A model generated the notes under the pieces. It made no database searches and was not told the DNA's origin. It saw only the letters and a list, made by a program, of their open reading frames with translations. This document shows, in pieces, positions 25,627 through 34,907 of a stretch of DNA of 64,000 bases. The position numbers were made by a program, and so were the translations under genes. Positions within the stretch are counted from its first letter, which is position 1, and each line of letters opens with the position of its first letter. This stretch comes from CALKYB01 sp964510575 (GTDB lineage Bacteria > Bdellovibrionota_C > UBA2361 > SZUA-149 > CALKYB01): positions 1-64,000 of the forward strand of contig CAZECN010000003.1 of the NCBI GenBank assembly GCA_964510575.1. Reading direction: 5' to 3'.

Positions 25627-27297
25627 ATGTTCCGTCCTTATAAAATTTTCACCAAACTACTTGCTTTGATTCTATTGGCTGTAATTTCCGGCCTCAACGC
25701 TCAAGCAGAGCTTCCGAGAGCCCCTTTAGTCGTCAACTCCTCTTCCGGTGGATGTCAGCCAAAAGCTGAAATTTGCGGTGATGGAATCGATCAAGACTGT
25801 AACGGTAGTGACAGACTCTGCCCTGGGCTCGATAAAGATATGGACGGATTCCCAGCTTCCCAAGACTGTAACGACTCCAACCGATTTACCTACCCCGGAA
25901 CCTCTGTACAATGTCGAGCAGCTTGTGGAACAGGTACTCAGACTTGTAACGCTAATGGCTCCTACACCGCTTGCTCTTGCGAACCTCTCTGTGAAGCTAG
26001 CGGTAGCGGTAAATGTTACTATATCTCTAAGCTTACTGGCTCTGACTCAAATTCAGGAAGCTTCGATAAACCTTTCAAAACAGCACGAAATATCACCACC
26101 TACTATACCTCCAGTCAAAGGCCCTCTGGTTGGGTTCAACTAAAACCTGGTGACTTTGTTTACTTCATGTCAGGGGTTTACAGCGAAACCTACGATTACA
26201 ACGGTGACAAGAAAAATATATTTTTCCGTTTCTACGACGACGGGACAGCTACCAACAGAATTACACTAAAAGCCTACCCTGGCGCCCATCCGGTCTTAAC
26301 CTCATCACTAGAAACTAGCGCCATACACATTCATCAATCTAAAGGCTTTAACATCGAAGGGTTTGAAGTAACTAAAAGCTTTGGACATGCAGTAAACGTT
26401 TCTGGATCTGAGCATGTTACTGTTAGCAATAATTGGATTCACAACAACGAAGGGGTTGATAATCACAACCCAGGGGGACTGCAATTTGCGACTACAAGAA
26501 ACGCCAGAGCTCATCACAATATTTTTCATGACAACTACGATCGAATTGCTGAGGACACCGGTGGTGTGGGGACGGAAAATAATCGTAATATTATTATCTT
26601 TCGTGGAACCGACGTAAGAATTGACCACAATGTGATGTTTCATACCTTAGGCATAGATCACAACTTGGGCTCAGGATGCGTAACTTACAAACATACTGCT
26701 GACCTAGAGGGTTACGAAAATCAGACGACAGAAATTGACCACAATATAATGTGGAACTGTAAGTTTAACGCTATTGGCTCCGGTTCTCACCGAAGCCGAA
26801 TTCACCATAACCTAATTATAGATAGTGCACCTATTGAGCTTAGAGACTTTGGTGGCCCCACTCACTTAAGAGACAACATAGTGGAGCATAATACAATGGT
26901 TAATACTGGAGGTCTGAACTATAGACCGACTGAAAGGTATAGTTCTCTTGGAAAATTGACTTTTAGGAACAATATTGTTGTCAACTCACAGTCGGCTTCA
27001 GACACCTTTGGAACAGTAAACGTTGGAACTTATCTCGATGACGATGACTTTAATTTGACTCATCCTCGAAACCTATCTTTTACCAATAATTGCTACTACA
27101 ACACGGATCGGGCCCCCATGTTTAACTTGTTTTCAAGTAGGGGTAGCGGCAGAAACACCGGTGGACTCTACAGTTTTAGTCAATGGCAGGGACTTGGTCA
27201 CGATGCTGGCTCTGCCGTTACTAATCCTCAACTGTCTGGTGACTTTGTTCCTGGAAACAGTAGTTGCAGCAACAAGGGCCATCTCTCTGGTTGGTAG
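25627..27297 (+). CDS. Secreted right-handed beta-helix protein with MopE-like Cys motif
   Basis: 556 aa from ATG 25627 with AGGAGA upstream; a longer frame to 25555 has no site. The signal peptide is YKIFTKLLALILLAVISG, cut near AQA. Residues 40-80 hold the Cys/Asp-rich motif CGDGIDQDCNG and DMDGFPASQDCND, typical of the putative metal-binding (MopE/Myxo) domain. Next comes CYYISKLTGSDSNSGSFDKP, the usual entry to pectate-lyase-like folds. Residues 210-480 carry many HN/NN/DHN turns (VSNNWIHNNEG, IDHNVMFH, IHHNLII) of a parallel beta-helix. It is probably an extracellular polysaccharide-binding or -cleaving protein. The substrate cannot be told. Confidence 0.78.
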   Translation: MFRPYKIFTKLLALILLAVISGLNAQAELPRAPLVVNSSSGGCQPKAEICGDGIDQDCNGSDRLCPGLDKDMDGFPASQDCNDSNRFTYPGTSVQCRAACGTGTQTCNANGSYTACSCEPLCEASGSGKCYYISKLTGSDSNSGSFDKPFKTARNITTYYTSSQRPSGWVQLKPGDFVYFMSGVYSETYDYNGDKKNIFFRFYDDGTATNRITLKAYPGAHPVLTSSLETSAIHIHQSKGFNIEGFEVTKSFGHAVNVSGSEHVTVSNNWIHNNEGVDNHNPGGLQFATTRNARAHHNIFHDNYDRIAEDTGGVGTENNRNIIIFRGTDVRIDHNVMFHTLGIDHNLGSGCVTYKHTADLEGYENQTTEIDHNIMWNCKFNAIGSGSHRSRIHHNLIIDSAPIELRDFGGPTHLRDNIVEHNTMVNTGGLNYRPTERYSSLGKLTFRNNIVVNSQSASDTFGTVNVGTYLDDDDFNLTHPRNLSFTNNCYYNTDRAPMFNLFSSRGSGRNTGGLYSFSQWQGLGHDAGSAVTNPQLSGDFVPGNSSCSNKGHLSGW

Positions 27298-27359
27298 TTT
27301 ACTTTGCTCTCTGACGAACTAAGGAAAATTTCTTGGTAAGGAACTAGATAAGGAAAAAC

Positions 27360-27436
27360 TGGGGTGGCCGATGGGACTTGAACCCACGACAACCGGAACC
27401 ACAATCCGGAGCTCTACCAACTGAGCTACGACCACC
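27360..27436 (-). tRNA. tRNA-His (anticodon GTG)
   Basis: The minus strand gives GGTGGTCG at the 5' end paired with CGGCCACC, that is the histidine-specific extra G(-1) opposite C73. The anticodon loop is TTGTGGT with GTG, and the T arm is GTGGG-TTCAAGT-CCCAT. CCA is encoded at 27360-27362. Confidence 0.96.
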
Positions 27437-27523
27437 ATGAGAGTTCTCTCAGAGCGGCTGTATAGCGTAGAATCACACTCTGAGCAAAGCCTTAGTTAAG
27501 AGTGCAGTTTTTCACTCTACGAA

Positions 27524-28642
27524 CTACAATGAGGCTGCTTTGGTTCCTGACGCGTAAAAATCGCCGGGCTCCTGAACCAACCATCCACTCAACTCCAATT
27601 CCCCCAGTACCCGGTAACAAACCTCCAAATCTTCGCTAAAGGTTGAAACAATTTGATCAAAATGAACGCTCCCACTCTCTGCTACAAAATTGATTACCCT
27701 ACGTTTAAAGTTTGAAAGTTCAGGCTCAATCTTAGACTTAGAAGGTAATGGCTCCAAGTTTAAAATCTCTAAAATTTCATCGCACGAGCGAACTAGAGTT
27801 GCCCCGTTTCTTGCAAGCTCCAGGGTTCCAGCCGCGAGTTTTTCATTAACCCTCCCTGGGAACACTGCGACCTCTCTACCCTGCTCAGCTGCTAAATTCG
27901 CCGTAATCATTGAGCCACTTTTCAAATCAGCCTGAACAACTACAACTAGATCAGCAAGGCCACTTATAATCCGGTTTCTCTCTGGAAACTGATGTTTTCT
28001 CGGAGCTTCAAACAATCCGTACTCTGAAATTAATGCGCCTCCTTCTGCCACAAGCTGGTCTGCAATATTCTGATTTTCTCTGGGGTAAACTCTAAGCACT
28101 CCACCTCCTAAACAAGCTATGCCTGGGCCAGTTAACCTATCAATTAGCGAGGTAAGGTCGCAAAGAGCACCTCGATGCGCTGCTCCATCAATTCCACGGG
28201 CCAGTCCGCTAACTACCTGGACTCCGTTTCTTCTAAGTTCCCTAGCCAGACCGGAACTTAAACATTTCCCAAAATTATCGGCTTGCCTAGTGCCTACAAT
28301 AGCGACTACTGCTCGGTGATTTTCTAGGTTTGACTCCGGTAAATTTCCTTTCACAAATAACTGCAGCGGGGCATCCTCAATATTCTTAAGTCTGGAAGGA
28401 AAATGAGGAGAAAGATAATTAACAATACTCACTCTATGTTTCTCTAGTAATGGAAGTTCAGCTTCAGCTTTATCAGTGGCCCTACTCGAGACTGCCAGCT
28501 GATTAATACCCCTCCCACTTTCAATGTGATTTCTAGCTCTGTTCCTAGAAGTTCGACTAAAACCATTATCAATGAACCAGGCCCGTAGCCTCTTGTTGAA
28601 AGAGGCACTTTGTCCCAAATTTGAATATTCTGAACTAACCAT
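27524..28642 (-). CDS. dprA: DNA-processing protein DprA
   Basis: 372 aa. The Rossmann-like DNA-binding domain has VAIVGTRQADNFGK, the hallmark VSGLARGIDGAAHRGAL, YPRENQNIADQLVAEGGALISEY and FPERNRIISGLADLVVVVQA. The C-terminal 60 residues form a winged-helix DML1-like domain. DprA loads RecA on incoming single-stranded DNA during natural transformation. The N-terminal 50 residues are poorly conserved. The ATG at 28642 has no clear ribosome site, so the start may be internal. Together with the pseudopilin operon it allows, but does not prove, natural competence. Confidence 0.93.
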   Translation of the reverse strand: MVSSEYSNLGQSASFNKRLRAWFIDNGFSRTSRNRARNHIESGRGINQLAVSSRATDKAEAELPLLEKHRVSIVNYLSPHFPSRLKNIEDAPLQLFVKGNLPESNLENHRAVVAIVGTRQADNFGKCLSSGLARELRRNGVQVVSGLARGIDGAAHRGALCDLTSLIDRLTGPGIACLGGGVLRVYPRENQNIADQLVAEGGALISEYGLFEAPRKHQFPERNRIISGLADLVVVVQADLKSGSMITANLAAEQGREVAVFPGRVNEKLAAGTLELARNGATLVRSCDEILEILNLEPLPSKSKIEPELSNFKRRVINFVAESGSVHFDQIVSTFSEDLEVCYRVLGELELSGWLVQEPGDFYASGTKAASL

Positions 28643-28855
28643 AGTCTAAGTACTTGATATTACGCTGCTTTTTTCGATCTGCTCTTAGAATTAACTGCAT
28701 CCCTCTTCACTGAAAAGGACTCTAAATACTATCGCTGCTAGCCCCTAAGATTTTCTAGATTAAGAGAAAAAATGGGCCAGAAGATTTTGGTTAAGAGATT
28801 TTTCAATCTAGCCGAAAAGAGAACTGTAACTAACTAGAATGGTTTTAACTCGAAA

Positions 28856-31405
28856 ATGAGTAAATTTACTTTAATACTACACGACGCCCAAGACCCCTCT
28901 GAGCAAGGACGCCAAGCCCTTAAGAATCAGTTGCATTCTAAGCTCAACCTGCCAGTTGAAGCCTTGGAAGAAATGTTCTCAACCCTTCCAGTTATAATCA
29001 AACAAGATTTAAATCAGGACCAAGCCAACAGTTACCTTGATGTCTTTCAAAAGCTTGGAGCGATGGTTGAGCTACTGCCCGACCCCGAGGAGCTGAATAG
29101 ACTGGCCTTTGAGGAAAGCACACAACCAGAGCAGCAAAAACAACAACCTGAACAACAAGCCACTGAAAATTTTCAAACTCAAGAAATCCAAAGCTCCCAA
29201 GCTCAAAACTTTCAAGAATTTTCTGTTGAAACAATTGATTCCAACCCAGATGATGATTGGGATACTTTAAACGAAGCTTTAGGATTGGGATTAGAAGCTG
29301 AACCTGAAGTTCTAGCAACTAACTCAGAAGTTGCGAGTTTAAGCGCCGAACCAGATGAAAGTATCGTAAACCCTCATTTTGCTGCAGAGCTGGCTACTCA
29401 ACAACTTGCTTCTAAACTAGAAGCTCAGCAAGAAATACCAGCATCTCCCGAAGCCAGCAACCATCTCACTGTTGAAACGGCCGATCTGAACCAAGCTCTT
29501 GGGGTTGAAACCCAACAGGAAGCACCGGTTTTAGCTGAGGTTAATGACCATTTAGAAACGGAACTAAATCAATCTCTTGGACTGGAAGCTCAACTAGAAG
29601 CACCTGTTTCAGCTGAGGTTAATGACCATTTAGAAGCGGAACTAAATCAATCTCTTGGACTGGAAGCTCAACAAGAAGTTCAAAGCGTAGAAGCTGAGAA
29701 AGACAGCTTGCTCCTTAATGAAAATCTTCTAAATGGTGAGACTTCTGCATCCGATCAAGACACCCTAGATAACCTGACTGCTGAACTAGAGGCAGAACTG
29801 GGACAGTTGGAAGGTTTTGACTTCGGTGGGAGCGAGGGCACTGAAAGCGCCCCTATCGACTCCACTACAGCCAACAATGGCTTAACCCTAAGTCAACCTA
29901 AAGAACAAGCAGTCCAGCCAACACAGGCCGCACCAGTTCAAGCTGAGCCTGTTCAACAAAATGTTGTTCAGGCAAAGACTATAGCAGCTCCTCCAATTAA
30001 CTCCGCTGCAGCTCAACCTGCTAAAGCAGAAACTACTCAAGCTGAGCAAGTTATAGAGACAGCCCAAGCTAAAACTGAAGAGGCTCCAAAAGACGATCAT
30101 TCGTTCGACCTTTCATCATTACGTTTCGAAGATGATGAAGACGAGCTAGATGCAGAAATTGTTGAAACGGCTAGTCCAGAAGTACCCCAGTCAGCTGCGA
30201 CCCAGCCAGTTGCAGATCCAGATACCCAAGACTTAATGGGAGAGCTGGAACAACAACTTATGGCATTCAGCCCAGAGTCAACAGAGGATATTAGCTTAGC
30301 GCAAAACACTGCGCCTGAAGCGAGTTCAACGTCTCCTAAAACTCCAGATCCAGTAGCGACCGAGGTTGAGCAAACTCAGGACATAGTTCCTCAAAGCACA
30401 TTCCCATCTGAAGCCCTTGCCGCTTTAGCACAAGAAGAAGTGGTGGCTGGAGAGTCCAGTAATCCTGCAACTGAGCAAAAACGCACAGAGGCGATAAATC
30501 AAGAGTCAGACAAAAAAACTAGTTCAGCTTTCAGAAGACCAACTCCTGAGGAGAGTTTAAATGAAGGGTCTCCGCTGGTGGAGCCAATAGAGGTAGTTTC
30601 TACTTCAAAAGGTATCGGTAAAAACGGAATAGCAGCGGGTCTGGGCGCTCTACTACTACTTGGTGGAGCTGGATTTTATTTCCTTAAACCAGCTGCTCCG
30701 GAGCCTGCACTTCAACTCAACCAACGAAGTGTCGAGCTACTCTTAGAAAGCCAGCGACAAGCGATTGCTAAAAGCAAAAAGAAAAAGAAGAAAGGTGGCG
30801 CAGCCTTTGAAGAACAAGCTGAGATTTCTAAACCTGTAGTTCTCGCCGGTTGGAAAGTTGAACAAAAGGTAGGATCTCTCAACCTGCTAGTAAAAATAAA
30901 GGCAGATGAAAAAACTGGTCGCATCGTTGAAATGGAAACTCTGATCAAACAGGATCCTTCTAAAAAACTAACAAAAAAAGAGTTGGTGAATGGTGTTCAA
31001 AGAGAAGCTTGGATCAGAAGGTTCGAAACTTCACTGGAAAGGCCAAAGAAAAAACCTAAAGACATCGAACCTACCACGATAGTAACCAAGGGCTACGCCT
31101 ATCTCGAGGATGGTAAAGGCACTGGTCGCTCAGACGTAACTTTCTCACTCAAACCTAAGTTTGATAAGGCCACAGAGGCTCTAATGGGAACCTGGGAGCT
31201 TAAATCTGCTAATTCAGAGGAGTATGACCAAGGAAATGTTAAAAGGCTTGGTAACGACTTCGAACTTTTCTTCAAAGGAGAGTTTGTAGCAGAAAAGACT
31301 ACTGTTTCAGGTTCACGAAAACCAGCTCCTGCACCTGAAGAGGACCCCAAACCGGCTACTTCAAAGAATTTACCTCCAAAGGTGAAAGACATCTCCAACC
31401 AGTAA
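28856..31405 (+). CDS. Large acidic Gln-rich protein with one membrane helix
   Basis: 849 aa. Residues 1-80 form a compact domain (SKFTLILHDAQDPSEQGRQA ... FQKLGAMVELLPDPEE) whose beta-alpha pattern and 'LGAMVEL' end recall the ribosomal L7/L12 C-terminal fold, an inference. Residues 85-590 are low-complexity and rich in Glu, Gln, Ala and Pro, including a 26-aa tandem repeat. A membrane helix follows at about 591-610 (GIAAGLGALLLLGGAGFYFL). The last 240 residues are basic-to-mixed and globular-looking, with no known domain. It probably has a long disordered cytoplasmic arm and a periplasmic C-terminal domain. It may be a scaffold. Confidence 0.72.
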   Translation: MSKFTLILHDAQDPSEQGRQALKNQLHSKLNLPVEALEEMFSTLPVIIKQDLNQDQANSYLDVFQKLGAMVELLPDPEELNRLAFEESTQPEQQKQQPEQQATENFQTQEIQSSQAQNFQEFSVETIDSNPDDDWDTLNEALGLGLEAEPEVLATNSEVASLSAEPDESIVNPHFAAELATQQLASKLEAQQEIPASPEASNHLTVETADLNQALGVETQQEAPVLAEVNDHLETELNQSLGLEAQLEAPVSAEVNDHLEAELNQSLGLEAQQEVQSVEAEKDSLLLNENLLNGETSASDQDTLDNLTAELEAELGQLEGFDFGGSEGTESAPIDSTTANNGLTLSQPKEQAVQPTQAAPVQAEPVQQNVVQAKTIAAPPINSAAAQPAKAETTQAEQVIETAQAKTEEAPKDDHSFDLSSLRFEDDEDELDAEIVETASPEVPQSAATQPVADPDTQDLMGELEQQLMAFSPESTEDISLAQNTAPEASSTSPKTPDPVATEVEQTQDIVPQSTFPSEALAALAQEEVVAGESSNPATEQKRTEAINQESDKKTSSAFRRPTPEESLNEGSPLVEPIEVVSTSKGIGKNGIAAGLGALLLLGGAGFYFLKPAAPEPALQLNQRSVELLLESQRQAIAKSKKKKKKGGAAFEEQAEISKPVVLAGWKVEQKVGSLNLLVKIKADEKTGRIVEMETLIKQDPSKKLTKKELVNGVQREAWIRRFETSLERPKKKPKDIEPTTIVTKGYAYLEDGKGTGRSDVTFSLKPKFDKATEALMGTWELKSANSEEYDQGNVKRLGNDFELFFKGEFVAEKTTVSGSRKPAPAPEEDPKPATSKNLPPKVKDISNQ
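29507..29680 (+). repeat. 78-nt in-frame tandem repeat
   Basis: Two near-identical 78-nt units (29507-29584 and 29585-29662) and a partial third encode 26-aa repeats of the type EAQLEAPVSAEVNDHLEAEL followed by NQSLGL. A degenerate unit precedes them. High DNA identity between units points to recent duplication. Confidence 0.82.
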
Positions 31406-31494
31406 TAAAGGCGCCATTTAATAGAGGTTTGTCTAAAGGAAAGAAGCGGGCTATGCTCCCCTCGTCTTTTAATTCCAATTCATAAACTAAACAA

Positions 31495-32943
31495 ATGACT
31501 CGAAAATATCCCGAGAGGAGAACCAAAATAGTAGCGACACTGGGACCTGCTTCCTGTGATCGCGAGACCGTGAAAGATTTAATTCTTGCCGGAATGAATG
31601 TTGCTAGACTAAATTTTTCTCATGGCGACCACGAAACACACACCGAAACCTTAAAGACCGTTAGAAGTGTCGCCAAAGAACTCAATGTAATTATCGCAGT
31701 ATTTCAAGACCTGTGTGGACCAAAAGTTAGAATCACTCCTATAAAAGACGGGGAGGTCAGACTTTCAGACGATGCAACAATAAGGCTTGCACATGGCACT
31801 GGTGGAGAGACGGGGGATGAAAACACTCTTTATGTTGAGGCTTTTGATCCGGTAGAAGTGATCAAAGCCGGCGAGCGAGCTCTTTTAGCTGACGGAAGAA
31901 TTGTACTGCTAGCTGAAAAAGTAGAGAAAGATAGCGTAGTTTGTAAAATTGTTGCCGGCGGACTACTTCGCTCTCGCTCAGGTATTGCTGTTCCAGAGTC
32001 CAAGTTGGACTTGGATCCTTTAACAGAGAAAGACCTCAAAGATCTCAAGTGGGCTATTAAAAATGATGTTGATTATATAGCCCTTTCCTTTGTTCAGTCC
32101 GCTGCTGATGTTCAAAAACTCAAAGGATTGATTAAAGAGGCTGGCAAAGACATTCCGGTGATTTCAAAGATTGAGCGAGCAGGTAGCCTAGACTGCATTA
32201 ATGAAATTGCTCAATCCACGGATGCAATGATGGTCGCCAGAGGTGACTTAGGACTAGAGCTTCCTTTAGAAAGAGTCCCAGGTGCACAATCGTTGGTTAT
32301 CGATACGGCGAATTTCTTAGGCACTCCTGTAATTACAGCAACTCAACTTCTCCAGTCTATGGTTACAGAGGTTAGACCTACAAGGGCGGAAGTTAGCGAT
32401 GTCTGCACTGCCGTAATGGATGGCACGGATGCTGTGATGCTCTCTGAAGAAACAGCAGTAGGAAAACATCCAGCGAGAACTGTTGAGGTATTGTCAAGAA
32501 TTCTAGTGGAAGCAGAGCAAAGAATGTTTTTACTAGACAAGCCTCAGCCGTATAAAAGCTCAGACCGCAACGCGGTTCCAGATGCTATTTGCTACGCGGC
32601 TTGCGGAGCCGCTGACAAAATTAATTGCCAAGCGATAATTGCTGGAACTCAGTCAGGCAGCACTGCGCGACTTCTATCCAAGTATCGTCCTAAACAGCCG
32701 CTATTTGGGGCTACGAATATGAAGCACGTTCTGGCGAGGATGGCGCTGTTTTGGGGAGTGGAGCCAGTGTTTGTTCCTCTGGATAGCAGCTCTTCAGAGG
32801 AAGAAATAAGTGCAGCTCTGGAGACACTTCGAGATCAATATGGTTACAAACCAGGCTCAAGGGTCGTAGTCACAGCTGGCAGAACTGCGCGAAAAACGGG
32901 AACGACTTCCATAATGGAAGTTCGTGAAATCCCAAGAGGTTAA
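31495..32943 (+). CDS. pyk: Pyruvate kinase
   Basis: 482 aa. It catalyses the last step of glycolysis, phosphoenolpyruvate plus ADP to pyruvate plus ATP. Conserved pieces are TKIVATLGPAS, NVARLNFSHGDHE, VPVISKIER-type ISKIERAGSLDCINEI (catalytic Lys and acidic metal ligands), MVARGDLGLELPLERVP and the TRAEVSDVCTAVMDGTDAVM segment. It has the full A, B and C domains. There is no clear ribosome site before the ATG. It is monocistronic; the class I aldolase gene lies 3.6 kb downstream on the other strand. Confidence 0.96.
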   Translation: MTRKYPERRTKIVATLGPASCDRETVKDLILAGMNVARLNFSHGDHETHTETLKTVRSVAKELNVIIAVFQDLCGPKVRITPIKDGEVRLSDDATIRLAHGTGGETGDENTLYVEAFDPVEVIKAGERALLADGRIVLLAEKVEKDSVVCKIVAGGLLRSRSGIAVPESKLDLDPLTEKDLKDLKWAIKNDVDYIALSFVQSAADVQKLKGLIKEAGKDIPVISKIERAGSLDCINEIAQSTDAMMVARGDLGLELPLERVPGAQSLVIDTANFLGTPVITATQLLQSMVTEVRPTRAEVSDVCTAVMDGTDAVMLSEETAVGKHPARTVEVLSRILVEAEQRMFLLDKPQPYKSSDRNAVPDAICYAACGAADKINCQAIIAGTQSGSTARLLSKYRPKQPLFGATNMKHVLARMALFWGVEPVFVPLDSSSSEEEISAALETLRDQYGYKPGSRVVVTAGRTARKTGTTSIMEVREIPRG

Positions 32944-32966
32944 TTAGCACCTAAACCAAAAAAGCC

Positions 32967-33551
32967 TTAGGCAGCGGCAAACTTTGGCTTATTCTCCATT
33001 AAGGCTTCAGCAGCGGTAACTTGAAGTTGTTCAGCCAAAAGACCAATATCCAAAGACCAAAACATTTGCTGAAGGCCCAAGCTATTAGCCGACAATAGTG
33101 AATCAAGAGCACCCGTACCAAAACGTTCTGCTCCTGGCACAATTAGGTCAATTTTACTGCCATGCCCCGAAAGTCGACATCCGCTACCTATTGAAAACAC
33201 CTTGGCCGCAGCGTTATGCACTAGTTCCGGTAAATCCGGGACGTTCTTAAACGGAATCCCCTCTTCCTTAAGAGCCAAGACCGTTGCAATCGGCAGTAAA
33301 TCTTCTAGCCGATAACAACGCCGCCCTCTCCTAAAACTTTTACCAGAGGGTCTAGCAATCCCAACTTGCATAAAAAAAGTAAATTGAGACAAAACTAACT
33401 TTCGGTGTGGAAACAATTTCTGCATAACTACACGAACTTCACTGGCGCTAAACTCAACTTCGTCTCTAATGTAGAGCCTCGCCTGAGACTTATCAGGAAT
33501 GCGGCCAAGCAAACTTTGCTTCTCTCCAAGCTTACCGTCTAAATTATCCAA
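32967..33551 (-). CDS. MerR-like helix-turn-helix protein
   Basis: 194 aa. Residues 35-110 resemble a MerR-type DNA-binding module with a wing: VGIARPSGKSFRRGRRCYRL then EDLLPIATVLALKEEGIPFK match the 'R...G.R.Y...D...L..I..L...G....' pattern. The rest is Ala/Leu/Ser-rich with no ligand or metal motif that I recognise and no C-terminal dimerisation coiled coil. It is divergent from a second MerR-like gene across a 246-bp region. The start has no strong ribosome site. Confidence 0.6.
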   Translation of the reverse strand: MDNLDGKLGEKQSLLGRIPDKSQARLYIRDEVEFSASEVRVVMQKLFPHRKLVLSQFTFFMQVGIARPSGKSFRRGRRCYRLEDLLPIATVLALKEEGIPFKNVPDLPELVHNAAAKVFSIGSGCRLSGHGSKIDLIVPGAERFGTGALDSLLSANSLGLQQMFWSLDIGLLAEQLQVTAAEALMENKPKFAAA

Positions 33552-33738
33552 ATTGCCTCCCTCGAAATTTTAAAATCCAACGCCAAGAGATTAGATATCC
33601 CTCAAATCGTTAAACAGCCCTCGTAAGTTGTTGCCGGTAATGAACCATCTTTAGGTTACCTGAACCAACCGACCTACATAGTGTACCAAATTAGCTGAGC
33701 GTACAACACATTTTTTTCTGGTGCCTTTAGGGGCATCT

Positions 33739-33751
33739 GGGTAAATTACCC
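33739..33751. promoter_or_regulatory. Palindrome GGGTAAATTACCC, candidate operator
   Basis: Perfect 6-bp arms around one central base, 46 bp upstream of the ATG at 33798 and inside the region shared by two divergent HTH genes. MerR-family regulators bind dyads of this kind. Binding is inferred. Confidence 0.4.
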
Positions 33752-33797
33752 ACATGGCGGACCAGCTTTTGTTTTTAGAGTGGTAAGGGAGATAAAT

Positions 33798-34406
33798 ATG
33801 CAACCAGCCTTAGACCTGTTATCAGAAGAAGAGAGCGCTTCGCTCGCTAGAGTCACTCAGGAAACACTGAGGAAATATGTAGCCCACGGTCTGCTAGATT
33901 TCATAACTGACGATAATGGACAGGAATGCCTATCCCGAGAAGAGTTAAGCGAAATTTTCCAAATAGACGAGGACTCCTGGCAACCAGAATCCGGCTCCAG
34001 TTCAGAGCTTGAAGAGAAGATCATACTAGGGGAAAGTTCACTTGGAGTGGCAAATCATATTCATTCAGCTCCTAAGTCCGCTAAGAACTCCCAAACCAGT
34101 TCTTCTGATCAGGAAGGACCGATTCCTCTTTCTAATCCCAGGCCATCAAATGATACCAACGGTTCTTTAGAGTTAATTGAAATCAATGCTCACCTTAGAG
34201 AACGGCTTAAGTCTTTAAAAGCGGAAAGAGACTGGCTCAGGGAGCGAGTGGAAAAACTAGAGCTACAGCTTGAAAGAGAACAAACTCTTCTAATGGCGGA
34301 GAGTGAAACTGTTAGAAGATTGATTAGCCTTAACGCTAACAGTAGAAAAACTGGCATTACCGCTAAAGTAAAAAGGCTGTTAGGCTGGAATAACCCCAAC
34401 GAATAA
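33798..34406 (+). CDS. HTH protein with C-terminal coiled coil
   Basis: 202 aa from ATG 33798 with AGGGAG 7 nt upstream; a GTG 18 nt earlier lacks a site. Residues 10-55 look like a degenerate MerR-type HTH (ARVTQETLRKYVAHGLLDFI ... LSREELSEIF). A polar Ser/Pro linker follows, then a charged coiled coil (HLRERLKSLKAERDWLRERV) at about residues 128-175, and a basic end. This is the layout of MerR-like regulators that dimerise through a coiled coil, here without any effector domain. Confidence 0.65.
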   Translation: MQPALDLLSEEESASLARVTQETLRKYVAHGLLDFITDDNGQECLSREELSEIFQIDEDSWQPESGSSSELEEKIILGESSLGVANHIHSAPKSAKNSQTSSSDQEGPIPLSNPRPSNDTNGSLELIEINAHLRERLKSLKAERDWLRERVEKLELQLEREQTLLMAESETVRRLISLNANSRKTGITAKVKRLLGWNNPNE

Positions 34407-34465
34407 CCTTCCAACATACACTCATAAATAACCTCTTTTTAAACCTTAAAGAGTTTGATTACTGG

Positions 34466-34787
34466 GCCATGCGTTGCATAGCCAGACAACAAGTATACTG
34501 AAACCAGAAATATAACTGCAAGGGCGAAGCCCTTGGCAAGAAAAGATAGAATTCTAGCATTTTTACTGGATTTTTATGATTTTCTTGCGAAGCTTCGCTT
34601 CACTATATATTTTTAGGCAAGGTAACGAGGAGCAAATGCTAAACGCATTTGTTTTATAGTCCTACGTCAGGCTATTTCTTGCTCCGCAAGAGCCAGACGT
34701 AGTCTAATTGCTTTGCTTACGCAAAGCTTATACTGAAACCTCATGGAAGTACCTCGAAAACACGGAATTTAAAGTGGTTTCAGTATA
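34466..34787 (+). repeat. Dispersed modular repeat, copy B (modules 2-3-4)
   Basis: Module 2 (34466-34493) is mutated so that its palindrome is lost, but it keeps GCCAGACAACA. Module 3 (34494-34740, 247 nt) runs from TATACTGAAACC to TATACTGAAACC with all internal hairpins intact, and is nearly identical to copy A. Module 4 (34729-34787) ends in GTGGTTTCAGTATA. Module 1 is absent. The copy lies between the HTH gene and the OmpA-like gene and contains no open frame. Confidence 0.88.
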
Positions 34788-34849
34788 CACAGAGGAGGCT
34801 TGAACTTTACCTAGCTACTTCAAAAATCTACTAGATCAGATGACGACAT

Positions 34850-34881
34850 AAAAAAAGCCGTCCTCTGGACGGCTTTTTCTT
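34850..34881 (-). terminator. Bidirectional terminator of the OmpA-like gene
   Basis: AAAAAGCCGTCC (34852-34863) and GGACGGCTTTTT (34867-34878) form a perfect 12-bp stem with a 3-nt loop and flanking A and T runs, so it can stop transcription on both strands. It lies 27 nt after the OmpA-like stop. Confidence 0.9.
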
Positions 34882-34907
34882 TACAGACGTGAAGTCCTTA
34901 AAAGATT

